Assembly (NCBI RefSeq): GCF_004570325.1
Contig: NZ_SPQO01000026.1
Coordinates: forward strand, 1 to 64,000
Length of the DNA: 64,000 nt
Direction: 5' to 3'
From: Mycobacterium sp. PS03-16
Lineage (GTDB): Bacteria; Actinomycetota; Actinomycetes; Mycobacteriales; Mycobacteriaceae
How positions within the stretch are numbered: the stretch's first letter is position 1; the number at the start of each line of letters is the position of its first letter. The notes below the pieces were generated by a model. The model saw nothing but the letters and a program-made list of their open reading frames with translations, was not told the origin of the DNA and made no database searches. The position numbers and the translations under genes were made by a program. Shown in pieces: positions 20,941 through 29,393 of this stretch.

Positions 20941-21726
20941 ATGTCACACCCACTCAACACCCCGATCGGCCGGTTCGGGATCACCACCTGCGAGGGCACC
21001 GGCGACACGGCCATCGCCACGCTGCCCGTCCACGGCCTGGTCAATCCGCTGACCGGGCTGTCCACCACCGCGCCGTTGGCGATGCTGCTCGACCACGTCG
21101 GCGGCCTGGTCAACCATCTGCGCCGCGGCCCCGACGAGTGGACGTTGTCGACGGAGCTCTCGGTGGAGGTGGTCGAAGAAGCCGCTGACCTCATCACCGC
21201 CGACACCGCCGGGGTGACCGCGCGCGCATGGCCGGTGGCCGACAAGGCCCACACCGCATTGGCGCTGTGCGAGTTCACCCACCGCGACACCGTGATCGGT
21301 ACGGGCAGTGTGCGCTCCTACTACATCACCGGCGCCGAGTTCACCGACCATCCCGACGACCCCGTCCACCACGAGGCCAGAACCGGTCTGGCCGCGATGA
21401 TGGCCGTCGAACCCGACGGCGCCACCGCGCTGCGCCAGCACGCCGACCCGGTACTGAACAACCTGCTGGGCATCGTGCACGGCGGGGTGGCGGCCAACGG
21501 CCTGGAACTCGTCGGATCGGCCGCACTCAACGCCGGCCGCGCGGACGCGCCGCTGCGCACCGGATCGCTGCGGGTGAATTTCCTGCGCAAGCTCATCGCG
21601 GGTGGCGAATGTCGCTACACCGCAACGGCATTGCGGGTCGGCCGCAACACCGGCGTGGCCGAGGCGACGGCCGTCGGCGCCGACGGCCAGATTGCACTGA
21701 CCGCGCGAATCACCGGCTACCGCTAG
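20941..21726 (+). CDS. PaaI-type double hot-dog thioesterase family protein
   Basis: 261 residues from ATG 20941, preceded by GAGGCG; upstream in-frame sequence is low complexity and was excluded. Two hot-dog-like halves are seen: the first with NPLTGLSTTAPLAMLLDHVGG, the second with the clearer PaaI motif NLLGIVHGGVAANGLELVGS, followed by LRVNFLRKLIAGGECRYTAT. The conserved H-G-G in the second half is typical of acyl-CoA thioesterases. Substrate unknown. It stands alone, with aqpZ 117 bases downstream. Confidence 0.75.
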   Translation: MSHPLNTPIGRFGITTCEGTGDTAIATLPVHGLVNPLTGLSTTAPLAMLLDHVGGLVNHLRRGPDEWTLSTELSVEVVEEAADLITADTAGVTARAWPVADKAHTALALCEFTHRDTVIGTGSVRSYYITGAEFTDHPDDPVHHEARTGLAAMMAVEPDGATALRQHADPVLNNLLGIVHGGVAANGLELVGSAALNAGRADAPLRTGSLRVNFLRKLIAGGECRYTATALRVGRNTGVAEATAVGADGQIALTARITGYR

Positions 21727-21843
21727 GACCGGCCGCACACCGGCTTCGCCGCCCGCCGACTTTTCGGTCCATCCCGCCCTGCCGGAATGTGATCCGTGCC
21801 ACTCTCGACCCCGGGTGTTCGTCCGCGACGGGAAGGGGTTGGC

Positions 21844-22641
21844 ATGCGCGAACCGACGATGCTGCACAGGCTGGCAGCCGAGTTCATCGGAACGTTCTGG
21901 TTGGTGTTCGGGGGCTGCGGCAGCGCGGTGTTCGCCGCGAAGTTCACTTCCGCCGACGGCTACGCATTCGGCATCGGATTCCTCGGGGTCTCGCTCGCAT
22001 TCGGCCTCACGGTGCTCACCGGCGTGTACGCGTTCGGCACGATCTCGGGCGGACACTTCAATCCCGCGGTCACGCTGGGCGCAGCGCTGGCCCGCCGGGT
22101 CGAGTGGCGGGTGCTGCCGGCGTACTGGGTCACCCAGGTGATCGGTGCGCTGGTGGCCGGGCTCGTCATCTACCTCGTGGCCAAGGGACGGGAGGGCTGG
22201 TCGGCGACGGGCAACATGGCCGCCAACGGGTACGCGAACCACTCGCCCGGCGGCTACTCGTTGTGGGCGGTGCTCATCGCCGAGGTGGTCCTCACCGGCA
22301 TCTTCCTGCTGGTGATCCTCGGGTCCACCGACGATCGGGCGCCCAAGGGGTTCGCCGGACTGTCCATCGGGTTGACCTTGACGCTGATCCACCTGATCTC
22401 GATCCCCATCTCGAACACCTCGGTCAACCCGGCTCGCTCCACCGGTGTGGCGTTCTTCAACGGCAACGAGGCGCCTGCCCAACTGTGGGCGTTCTGGCTC
22501 GCGCCGCTGGTCGGCGCGGCCATTGCGGGCGTGGCCTACCCGTACCTGTTCGGCCGCCACGAGGAGTTGGCCGACCGCCCGGTGCGCGACGATGCCCTCG
22601 ACATCGACGAATCAGGCCCGCGCCGGGAGACGCGGGCCTGA
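21844..22641 (+). CDS. aqpZ: Aquaporin Z (water channel)
   Basis: 265 residues from ATG 21844 behind GGAAGGGG. Six membrane helices and two half-helices carry the NPA boxes HFNPAVTLG (73-75) and SVNPARSTG (195-197). The selectivity filter residues His183, Thr192 and Arg198 have the same spacing as His174, Thr183 and Arg189 of E. coli AqpZ, so this is a strict water channel rather than a glycerol facilitator. Its stop codon is embedded in a terminator hairpin shared with the convergent dps gene. Confidence 0.93.
   Translation: MREPTMLHRLAAEFIGTFWLVFGGCGSAVFAAKFTSADGYAFGIGFLGVSLAFGLTVLTGVYAFGTISGGHFNPAVTLGAALARRVEWRVLPAYWVTQVIGALVAGLVIYLVAKGREGWSATGNMAANGYANHSPGGYSLWAVLIAEVVLTGIFLLVILGSTDDRAPKGFAGLSIGLTLTLIHLISIPISNTSVNPARSTGVAFFNGNEAPAQLWAFWLAPLVGAAIAGVAYPYLFGRHEELADRPVRDDALDIDESGPRRETRA
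22612..22641. terminator. Bidirectional terminator shared by aqpZ and dps
   Basis: TCAGGCCCGC (22612-22621) pairs with GCGGGCCTGA (22632-22641) across a 10-base loop. It overlaps the aqpZ TGA and lies 13 bases from the dps stop. Confidence 0.7.
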
Positions 22642-22654
22642 TCGAGGCGTCCTG

Positions 22655-23209
22655 CTAGCCGGCGGTGCCGTTGTTGCGCACGCTCTTGGCGGCGCCCTTC
22701 TCGGTCGTCTCGCCGGAGTGCTTGAGCTCGCCACCGGAGTTCTCCAGGTGCGCCCGCACGAACCACTGGAACTTCTCGAGTTCCGCGGCGTGGCCGATGA
22801 GCATGTCGTTGGTCACCGGGTCGGGTTCCTCGGTGGCCTCGATGTTCTTGCGGGTGTCCTCGATGACGCCGTCGTAGACGAGGTCCAGCGCCGCCAGGTG
22901 GGCCTGCACGGTGTCCCGCTCCAGCGAGTAGTCGTCCCACGACCGGTCGGAGATGATGGCGCCCGGGGTGCCCTTCGGGGAGCCGCCCAGCGTGGCGATG
23001 CGCTCGGCGACCTCGTCGGCGTATCCGCGGACCAGTTCGACCTGCGGGTCGATCATCTCGTGCACGCCGATGAAGTTCGGCCCCACGACGTTCCAGTGGA
23101 TGTGCTTGAGCGTGAGGTGCAGGTCGTTGTAGCGACTCAGCTGCTTCTGCAGCAGCTCCGCGACCTGAGCGCCCTGCTGATCCGTCATGCCGGGAACGGT
23201 GTATGTCAT
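22655..23209 (-). CDS. dps: Dps ferritin-like DNA-protection protein
   Basis: 184 residues, ATG 23209 behind AAGGAG. It closely resembles M. smegmatis Dps1: LLQKQLSRYNDLHLTLKHIH, then WNVVGPNFIGVHEMIDPQV and LVRGYADEVAERIATLGG, which contain the inter-subunit ferroxidase ligands (His, His, Asp, Glu). The basic C-terminal tail used for DNA binding is present (EKGAAKSVRNNG). Dodecameric Dps oxidises and stores iron and condenses DNA in stationary phase. A SigF-like promoter lies upstream. Confidence 0.95.
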   Translation of the reverse strand: MTYTVPGMTDQQGAQVAELLQKQLSRYNDLHLTLKHIHWNVVGPNFIGVHEMIDPQVELVRGYADEVAERIATLGGSPKGTPGAIISDRSWDDYSLERDTVQAHLAALDLVYDGVIEDTRKNIEATEEPDPVTNDMLIGHAAELEKFQWFVRAHLENSGGELKHSGETTEKGAAKSVRNNGTAG

Positions 23210-23252
23210 GAAAACAGCTCCTTTGCGCGCGTGATCAAGTCCTGGCCTCGGT

Positions 23253-23278
23253 CTACCCGTCGTGCCGACGGCGTAATC
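23253..23278 (-). promoter_or_regulatory. SigF-like promoter of dps
   Basis: On the minus strand GATT (23278-23275), 16 bases, then GGGTAG (23258-23253) is close to the SigF consensus GTTT-N15-17-GGGTAT. It lies 44 bases upstream of the dps ATG. Confidence 0.45.
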
Positions 23279-23294
23279 AGGGGTCAGGTCCTCG

Positions 23295-24218
23295 TCACAA
23301 TTCCGCCAGGTTGGGGATCGCCTGGCGGGCGCCGAAGCGGGGGTTGTGCGCGAGCCCGCTCACTTCGAGCAGCCGCACCGCGCGATAGCGGTGGGGGCGC
23401 AGCGGTTCGAGCAGCTCGACCATTGCCGGGTCGTCGATGGGGTGGCCGAGCAGGCTCCAGCCGACGGTCTTGGCGAGGTGGTAATCCCCGACCGACAGGG
23501 CGTCGGCGTCGCCCCACGCCCGCTGTGCGGTCTCGGCGGCCGTCCACTCCCCCACCCCGGGCAGCGACATCATCGCGGTGCGCGCCTCGGCGGGCGGCCG
23601 GTTGGACAGCCGCTCCAGCGCGTCGGCCCGCTGCGCGCACAGCACGACGGTGCGGGCCCGCCCGGGATCGACGTTGGCGCGGTGGAACTCCCACGACGGG
23701 ATGCGCCGCCACACGTGCGCCGGCGGCATGACGCGCAGGTGCGCGGGCCCGGGCCCCGGCGCGGGGCTGCCGTACCTGGTGACCAGCAGCCGCCAGGAAC
23801 GGAACGCGTCCTTGCCGTGCACGCGCTGTTCGAGCACCGCGGGGATCAGCGCTTCGAGCACCCGGCCGGTGCGGCCCAGCCGCAGGTGCGGCACGCGCCG
23901 GTGAGCGCGGGCGACGGTCGGTTCGGCCGGGTCGAAGCCGGTGCGGTCGTCGTCGGCACCCAGCAGCGCCGCGGCGCCGTCGAGGAACTCCGCCGCGCCG
24001 GGCCCCCACGCGTCGACGTCCACCACGTCGGGCGCCGACTTGGTGATGCGCGCGGTGACGGCCCCGCTGGGCGGGGCGCTGGTGCGCCAGATCGCGCCGT
24101 CGGCGGCGACGTGCAGGCACGGGTCGCCGAAGCCGCGGCGATGCGGCGACAAGGTCAGCGCCGGGCTCGCCGGTCCGGCGAACACGACGCTGCGCCGCAG
24201 TGGCCGATCAGCCCGCAC
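23295..24218 (-). CDS. AlkA-type DNA-3-methyladenine glycosylase (HhH-GPD)
   Basis: 307 residues from GTG 24218. The C-terminal two thirds is the HhH-GPD fold: RVLEALIPAVLEQRVHGKDA, then the helix-hairpin-helix SLPGVGEWTAAETAQRAWGD and the catalytic Asp in ALSVGDYHLAKT. The N-terminal 90 residues form the AlkA-like beta domain (RRGFGDPCLHVAADGAIW). It would remove alkylated bases by a monofunctional glycosylase mechanism. It is transcribed away from the carotenoid operon, sharing a 139-base divergent region. Confidence 0.82.
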   Translation of the reverse strand: MRADRPLRRSVVFAGPASPALTLSPHRRGFGDPCLHVAADGAIWRTSAPPSGAVTARITKSAPDVVDVDAWGPGAAEFLDGAAALLGADDDRTGFDPAEPTVARAHRRVPHLRLGRTGRVLEALIPAVLEQRVHGKDAFRSWRLLVTRYGSPAPGPGPAHLRVMPPAHVWRRIPSWEFHRANVDPGRARTVVLCAQRADALERLSNRPPAEARTAMMSLPGVGEWTAAETAQRAWGDADALSVGDYHLAKTVGWSLLGHPIDDPAMVELLEPLRPHRYRAVRLLEVSGLAHNPRFGARQAIPNLAEL

Positions 24219-24357
24219 GGGCGCCTCCGAACGTGCCTGACAAGTGGTGACGTGTTGATGACGAAGAGCCGGGAATGGTTTTCCGGACGGGGGGTATGGA
24301 CAGAAACAACCCTAGTTTGTAGGTGTCGGACTGGGTTGGCCGTCGGAAGGGTTGGCG

Positions 24358-25488
24358 TTGAGCGGCGTCGAGAATCGGCTGGTCGCCGCTGCGGTGCGCC
24401 CGGTTGCCGCGGGCGGCGGCCTCGCGGACATGCCCTTCGACGACTGGCGGGACGAGGTCCGCCGCGCCTCGATCGACGCGGTGGCCGGCTTCGTCGCCGA
24501 CCGCTGTGCCACCGACCTGCGACTGACCGGCGTCGACGTCGCGACCGACGTGCTGGCCGACTTCGTCAGCGACGGCAAATGCCTGCGCTCGACGTTCACC
24601 TATCTGGGCTGGCTGACCGGCGCGGAACCCGACGACGCCGCGGTCCGCGCGGCCGCCAGCTTCGAACTTCTGCACATCTTCGCGCTGCTTCAGGACGACG
24701 TGATGGACGATTCGCCGCTGCGCCGCGGCCGGCCCGCCGCCCACGTGCGCTTCGCGCAGTGGCACCGCGACCACGGCCTGGGCGGTTCCGCCGAACGATT
24801 CGGCGCGTCGGCGGCGGTCCTGCTCGGTGACCTGTGCCTGGTGTGGGCCGGGCAGATGCTGCGGGAGAGCGGCCTGGCCTCCTCGGCGCTGAACCGGGCC
24901 TGGCCCCGCTACGACGCGATGCGCACCGAGCTGGCGGTCGGCCAGTTCGCCGATCTGGTCAACGACGCCGGCGGACGGCCCACACTGGAGGACGTGCTCG
25001 ACGTGGCCCGGCGCAAGTCGGGGAACTACACGGTGCGGCGCCCGCTGGAGATCGGCGGCGCGCTGGCCGGCTGCTCCGAGGCGACGCTGAACCTGCTGAG
25101 CCGCTATGGCGCCGCGGTCGGCGAGGCGTTCCAGCTGCGCGACGACCTGCTCGGGATCTTCGGCGCCCCCGCGGTGACCGGCAAGCCCGCCGGCGGTGAC
25201 CTGTCGGAGCACAAGGCGACCAGCGTCGTCGTCGCCGCGCACCGGCTGGCCGACCCGACGGTGCGCCGCCAGCTGGCCGAGCTGATGGCCCAGCCCGACC
25301 TCGGGGACGGCGACATCGCGCGGTGGCGATCCCTGATCGCCGCGACCGGCGCGGTGCAGTGGATCGAGCAGCTGATCGACCGGCGGCTGTCGCACGCGCT
25401 CGAGCGCATCCACACCGGTCAGCTCGACGACACCGTCCGCACGGCGCTGGTCAACATGGCCGCGGTGTGTACGCAGCGGGCCGCATGA
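24358..25488 (+). CDS. crtE: Geranylgeranyl diphosphate synthase CrtE
   Basis: 376 residues from TTG 24358, which sits 7 bases from GGAAGG; the in-frame TTG at 24352 is too close to it. The first Asp-rich motif is LLQDDVMDD (near residue 113), the second QLRDDLLGIFG, and GKCLRSTFTYLGW holds the conserved basic pair region. It condenses isopentenyl units to C20 GGPP for carotenoids. First gene of the eight-gene operon; the next gene starts 44 bases downstream. The upstream 139 bases contain TAGTTT (24313-24318) as a possible -10 and GGGTAT at 24292-24297, but no spaced SigF pair. Confidence 0.9.
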   Translation: MSGVENRLVAAAVRPVAAGGGLADMPFDDWRDEVRRASIDAVAGFVADRCATDLRLTGVDVATDVLADFVSDGKCLRSTFTYLGWLTGAEPDDAAVRAAASFELLHIFALLQDDVMDDSPLRRGRPAAHVRFAQWHRDHGLGGSAERFGASAAVLLGDLCLVWAGQMLRESGLASSALNRAWPRYDAMRTELAVGQFADLVNDAGGRPTLEDVLDVARRKSGNYTVRRPLEIGGALAGCSEATLNLLSRYGAAVGEAFQLRDDLLGIFGAPAVTGKPAGGDLSEHKATSVVVAAHRLADPTVRRQLAELMAQPDLGDGDIARWRSLIAATGAVQWIEQLIDRRLSHALERIHTGQLDDTVRTALVNMAAVCTQRAA

Positions 25489-25532
25489 CGTGAGGGCTGC
25501 ATGAACGCGACGAAGGCAGGAGAATCGAACTG

Positions 25533-27050
25533 ATGCGCACCGTCGGGGGGCGAACAGACCGGGTGGTGGTCGTCGGCGCCGGGTTGTCCGGCCTGTCGGC
25601 CGCCCTGCAGCTGGCCGGCCGCGGGCGTGCGGTCACGGTCGTGGAGCGGGAGACCTTCCCCGGCGGCCGTATGGGCCGGCTCGACATCGACGGCTACCGG
25701 CTCGACACCGGGCCCACCGTGCTCACCATGCCCGACATCATCGAAGAAGCGTTCGCCGCGGTGGGCGTCTCGATGGCCGACCGCCTCGAGCTGCACCGGG
25801 TGGATCCGGCCTACCGGGCGTCGTTCGCCGACGGCACCGGGCTGCACGTGCACACCGACGCCGCCGCGATGGCCGGGGAGATCGAGGCGTTCGCGGGCCG
25901 GCAGGCCGCGGACGGCTACCTGCAGCTGCGTGACTGGCTGACCCGCCTGTACGAGGCCGAGTTCAACGGGTTCATCAATGCCAACTTCGACTCCCCGCTG
26001 TCGCTGCTCACCCCGCAGCTGGCCAGGCTGGCCGCGCTGGGCGGATTCCGGCGCTGGGACAAGGTGGTGCGGCGGTTCATCACCGACGAACGGCTGCGCC
26101 GCATCTTCACCTTCCAGGCGCTGTATGCCGGTGTGCCGCCCCACAAGGCGCTCGCGGCGTACGCGGTGATCGCCTACATGGACACCGTGGCCGGGGTGTA
26201 CTTCCCGCGCGGCGGTATGCGGGCGGTGCCCGACGCGCTGGCCGGTGCGGCCGCCGACGCCGGTGTCGAATTTCGTTACGGCGCACCGGTTTCAGAGCTG
26301 GAACGGGACGCGGACGGTCGGGTCTCGGCGGTGCGCACCGCCACCGGCGAACGGCTGCCCGCCGACGCCGTCGTCCTGACCACCGAGCTGCCCACCACCT
26401 ACCGGCTGCTCGGCCGCACGCCGCGCCGCCTGCTGCGGCTGCGCCCGGCGCCCTCGGCGGTGGTGGCGCACGTGGGCTGCGCGGCCGGTGAGGCGCAGGC
26501 GGACCACCACACGATCCTGTTCGGCGGCGCCTGGGAGCAGACGTTCACCGACATCATCGACGACGGTCGCGTGATGACTGATCCGTCGCTGCTGGTGACC
26601 CGCCCCACCGCGGGTGACCCGACGCTCGCCCCCACCGGCCGCGATCTGCTCTTCGTGCTGGCGCCCACCCCGAATCTGGCTGTCGGACAGGTGGACTGGG
26701 CGTCGACGCGGGACTCCTACGTCGAGCAGATGCTGGCCACGGTGCGTCGGCGGATGCCCGGGCTCGGCGGCGATTTCTCGCTGCTGCACGTGGTGGCCCC
26801 CGAGGACTGGGCGCGTCAGGACATGGCGGCGGGCACCCCGTTCGCGCTCGCGCACACCTTCGCCCAGACCGGGCCGTTCCGCCCGGCCAACACGATCCGC
26901 GGGGTCGACAACGTGGTGCTGGCCGGGTCCTCGACGGTGCCCGGCGTCGGCGTGCCGACCGCGCTGCTCTCGGGGCGACTGGCCGCCGACCGAATCACCG
27001 GGACGGTCACCGCATCGACCGGACCGGCGCGAGCGAGGAGTGGGTTGTGA
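25533..27050 (+). CDS. crtI: Phytoene desaturase CrtI
   Basis: 505 residues, ATG 25533 behind AGGAG. The FAD motif RVVVVGAGLSGLSAALQLAG and GGRMGRLDIDGYRLDTGPTV open the protein; the CrtI C-terminal signature is NVVLAGSSTVPGVGVPTAL with LLSGRLAADRI. It desaturates phytoene to lycopene. crtB starts within its stop codon (GTGA overlap). Confidence 0.95.
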   Translation: MRTVGGRTDRVVVVGAGLSGLSAALQLAGRGRAVTVVERETFPGGRMGRLDIDGYRLDTGPTVLTMPDIIEEAFAAVGVSMADRLELHRVDPAYRASFADGTGLHVHTDAAAMAGEIEAFAGRQAADGYLQLRDWLTRLYEAEFNGFINANFDSPLSLLTPQLARLAALGGFRRWDKVVRRFITDERLRRIFTFQALYAGVPPHKALAAYAVIAYMDTVAGVYFPRGGMRAVPDALAGAAADAGVEFRYGAPVSELERDADGRVSAVRTATGERLPADAVVLTTELPTTYRLLGRTPRRLLRLRPAPSAVVAHVGCAAGEAQADHHTILFGGAWEQTFTDIIDDGRVMTDPSLLVTRPTAGDPTLAPTGRDLLFVLAPTPNLAVGQVDWASTRDSYVEQMLATVRRRMPGLGGDFSLLHVVAPEDWARQDMAAGTPFALAHTFAQTGPFRPANTIRGVDNVVLAGSSTVPGVGVPTALLSGRLAADRITGTVTASTGPARARSGL

Positions 27051-27997
27051 TCGGATCCGAACTCGACGCCGCCGGAGTACGCGACCCGGCGCTGCGCGAC
27101 GCCTACCGCTGCTGCCGGGTCCTCAACGCCCAGCACGGGCGGACGTTCTTCCTGGCCACCCGGCTGCTGGCGCCCGAGCAGCGGCCCGCCGTGCACGCGC
27201 TGTACGGGTTCGCCCGCCGCGCCGACGACATCCTCGACGACCTCGGCTCGACGGCGACCGCCGGCGAGCGGGCCGACCGGTTGCACCTGCTGGCGACGCA
27301 ACTGTTCGACCGGTTGGTGCAGGGCGTGCCCAGCGGGGACGATCCGGCGCTGACCGCCGTCGTGCACACCGCCCGCCGCTACGGCATCCCATGGGAGCTG
27401 TTCGACGACTTCCTGGCCTCGATGCGGATGGACCTCACCGTCACCGACTATCCGGACCGCGCCGCCATCGACCGCTACATGTACGGCTCGGCCGAGGTGA
27501 TCGGCCTGCAGATGCTGCCGGTGCTGGGCACCGTCGTCCCGCGCGAGGATGCGGCGCCGTACGCGGCGGCGCTCGGGAAGGCGTTCCAGCTGACCAACTT
27601 CCTGCGCGACGTCGACGAGGACCTCGACCGCGGCCGGGTCTATCTGCCCGCCGACGAGCTGGCCGCCCACGGCGTGGACCGCGAGCTGCTGACGTGGTGC
27701 CACACGAACAAGCGCACCGAACCGCGGGTGCGCGCCGCGCTGGCCGAACAGCACGCGATCACCCGGCGGGTCTACGACTACGCGCGGCCCGGGGTGGATC
27801 TGCTGCATCCGCGGTCGCGGGCCTGCGTCGGGGCGGCGGCGGTGCTCTACTCGGAGATCCTCGACCGCATCGAGGACATCGGGTTCGACATCTTCAACCA
27901 GCGCGCCACGGTCGGCAACGGTCGCCGGCTGCAGGTGGCCGGTGCGGGACTGCTGCGGGCCTGGCGGGCGCGGCTGGCGCACCCCACCCGAGGTTGA
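27047..27997 (+). CDS. crtB: Phytoene synthase CrtB
   Basis: 316 residues from GTG 27047. Both trans-prenyl Asp motifs are present: FARRADDILDDLG and the second QLTNFLRDVDEDLDRGRVYL. ALYGFARRAD and YGSAEVIGLQMLPVLG also match squalene/phytoene synthases. It joins two GGPP molecules to phytoene. It overlaps crtI by 4 bases, and crtYc follows after 19 bases. Confidence 0.95.
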   Translation: MIGSELDAAGVRDPALRDAYRCCRVLNAQHGRTFFLATRLLAPEQRPAVHALYGFARRADDILDDLGSTATAGERADRLHLLATQLFDRLVQGVPSGDDPALTAVVHTARRYGIPWELFDDFLASMRMDLTVTDYPDRAAIDRYMYGSAEVIGLQMLPVLGTVVPREDAAPYAAALGKAFQLTNFLRDVDEDLDRGRVYLPADELAAHGVDRELLTWCHTNKRTEPRVRAALAEQHAITRRVYDYARPGVDLLHPRSRACVGAAAVLYSEILDRIEDIGFDIFNQRATVGNGRRLQVAGAGLLRAWRARLAHPTRG

Positions 27998-28016
27998 GCG
28001 GAGGAACCCCGTCGTC

Positions 28017-28358
28017 GTGGATGAGTTCCAGTACCTGATCGTGCTGGCCGCATGCCTGGCGATCACCGCGCCGCTCGAGTTGTTCGGCGCCGGGGTGTAC
28101 CGGCGGGCGTCGCGGACGGCGGGTGCGGTGCTCCCGGTGGCCGCGGTGTTCGTCGGGTGGGACCTGATCGCGATCGCCGCGGACGTGTGGAGTTACCACC
28201 CCCGGTTCGTCACCGGCATCGGCTTCCCCGGAGTGCCGGTCGAGGAACTGCTGTTCTTCATCGTCATCCCGCTGTGCGGTCTGCTCACCTACAACGCCGT
28301 CGACACGCTGCTGCGGTTCGCCCGGCGGCAGCGCACCCGCGCGGAGCAGGCGACATGA
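28017..28358 (+). CDS. crtYc: Lycopene cyclase subunit CrtYc
   Basis: 113 residues from GTG 28017, 12 bases after GGAGG. Three membrane helices are visible (QYLIVLAACLAITAPLELFG; AGAVLPVAAVFVGWDLIAIA; LLFFIVIPLCGLLTYNAVD). WSYHPRFVTGIGFPGVPVEEL is the typical loop motif of CrtYc/CarR heterodimeric cyclases; here it is split around the 20-residue limit as WSYHPRFVTGIG plus FPGVPVEEL. It works with CrtYd to cyclise lycopene to beta-carotene, as in M. aurum and Brevibacterium linens. Overlap with crtYd is ATGA. Confidence 0.9.
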   Translation: MDEFQYLIVLAACLAITAPLELFGAGVYRRASRTAGAVLPVAAVFVGWDLIAIAADVWSYHPRFVTGIGFPGVPVEELLFFIVIPLCGLLTYNAVDTLLRFARRQRTRAEQAT

Positions 28359-28681
28359 TCGGCCTCGGGTACACGCTGCCGGCGATCGTCGCGGTGATCG
28401 CGGTGGTGGTGTGGGAGCTGACCATGCTGCGCACCGGCCTGTTCCGGCGGCCGGCCTACTGGATCTCGATGGTGATCGTGCTCGGGTTCCAGATTCCGGT
28501 GGACGGCTGGCTGACCAAACTCAGCGCACCGATCGTCATCTACAACGAGGAGCACACCAGTGGTATCCGTTTCCCGTGGGACATCCCCGTCGAGGACTTC
28601 GTGTTCGGATTCGCGCTCGTGACGGGGGTGCTGCTGCTGTGGGAACGGCAGCGCCCCCGGACGGAGGCCACCGATGTCTGA
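28355..28681 (+). CDS. crtYd: Lycopene cyclase subunit CrtYd
   Basis: 108 residues from ATG 28355, overlapping the crtYc stop by 4 bases. Three membrane helices and the paired motif FPWDIPVEDFVFGFALVTG, parallel to FPGVPVEEL of CrtYc, identify the second half of the heterodimeric lycopene cyclase. TSGIRFPWDIP is highly conserved in the family. The following methyltransferase start overlaps it by 8 bases. Confidence 0.9.
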   Translation: MIGLGYTLPAIVAVIAVVVWELTMLRTGLFRRPAYWISMVIVLGFQIPVDGWLTKLSAPIVIYNEEHTSGIRFPWDIPVEDFVFGFALVTGVLLLWERQRPRTEATDV

Positions 28682-29393
28682 CCGGCTCTCCCGCGCGCGC
28701 GTGCCCGCCGCCTTCGACGTCGGGGCGGCCGCCTACGACAAGCTCGTCGGCGCCAATCCCGGGTACCACGACCATCTCCGGCTCAGCGCGCAGCGGATGA
28801 ACCTGCCCGGCGGCGGCCGCGGTCTGCGCCTGCTCGACGCGGGCTGCGGGACCGGGTTGTCGACCGCGGCGCTGCTGGAAGTCGCCCCCCACGCGGAGAT
28901 CGTGGCGGTCGACGCATCGGCGGGCATGCTGGCCGAGGCCGAAGCCAAACCTTGGCCGGGGTCGGTGCGGTTCGTCCACAGCAAGATCGAGGACATCGCG
29001 GCGGCCGGGGTGACCGGACCGTTCGACGGCATCTTCGCCGCGTACCTGCTGCGCAATCTCGACGATCCCGACGCCCAGCTGCGGGAGTTCCGCGCGCTGT
29101 TGCGACCGGGCGCGCCTTTGACGGTGCACGAGTACTCGGTGCGGGATTCGGTGCGCGCCAGGGTGACCTGGAACGCGGTGTGCTGGTCGATCATCATCCC
29201 GGCCGGCCGGCTGCGCACCGGTGACGCCTCGCTCTACACCTATCTGCGCCGCAGCGTGCTGGACTTCGACGGTGCGGCGGCGTTCCGGGAGCGGTTGGGG
29301 CGCCACGGCTTCACCGACGTCGGCAGCGCCACGGTGCCGGGGTGGCAGCGCGACATCGTGCACACGTTCACCGCCACGGCGCCGGCACGATGA
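28674..29393 (+). CDS. Class I SAM methyltransferase inside the carotenoid operon (CrtT-like position)
   Basis: 239 residues from ATG 28674. The SAM motif is LRLLDAGCGTGLSTAALLEV with AVDASAGMLAEAEA and DGIFAAYLLRNLDDPD, as in UbiE/COQ5-type enzymes. It overlaps crtYd by 8 bases and crtU by 4, so it belongs to the pathway. A methyltransferase-like gene (crtT) also sits beside crtU in Streptomyces isorenieratene clusters, but its step is not settled. Possible roles: quinone or carotenoid end-group methylation. No direct evidence is visible. Confidence 0.8.
   Translation: MSDRLSRARVPAAFDVGAAAYDKLVGANPGYHDHLRLSAQRMNLPGGGRGLRLLDAGCGTGLSTAALLEVAPHAEIVAVDASAGMLAEAEAKPWPGSVRFVHSKIEDIAAAGVTGPFDGIFAAYLLRNLDDPDAQLREFRALLRPGAPLTVHEYSVRDSVRARVTWNAVCWSIIIPAGRLRTGDASLYTYLRRSVLDFDGAAAFRERLGRHGFTDVGSATVPGWQRDIVHTFTATAPAR

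Noticed and set aside
24278..24297. GTTT...GGGTAT upstream of crtE as a SigF promoter
   Set aside because: The spacer is only 10 bases; the alternative GTTT (24315)-N14-GGGTTG has a poor -10. Neither is reliable.
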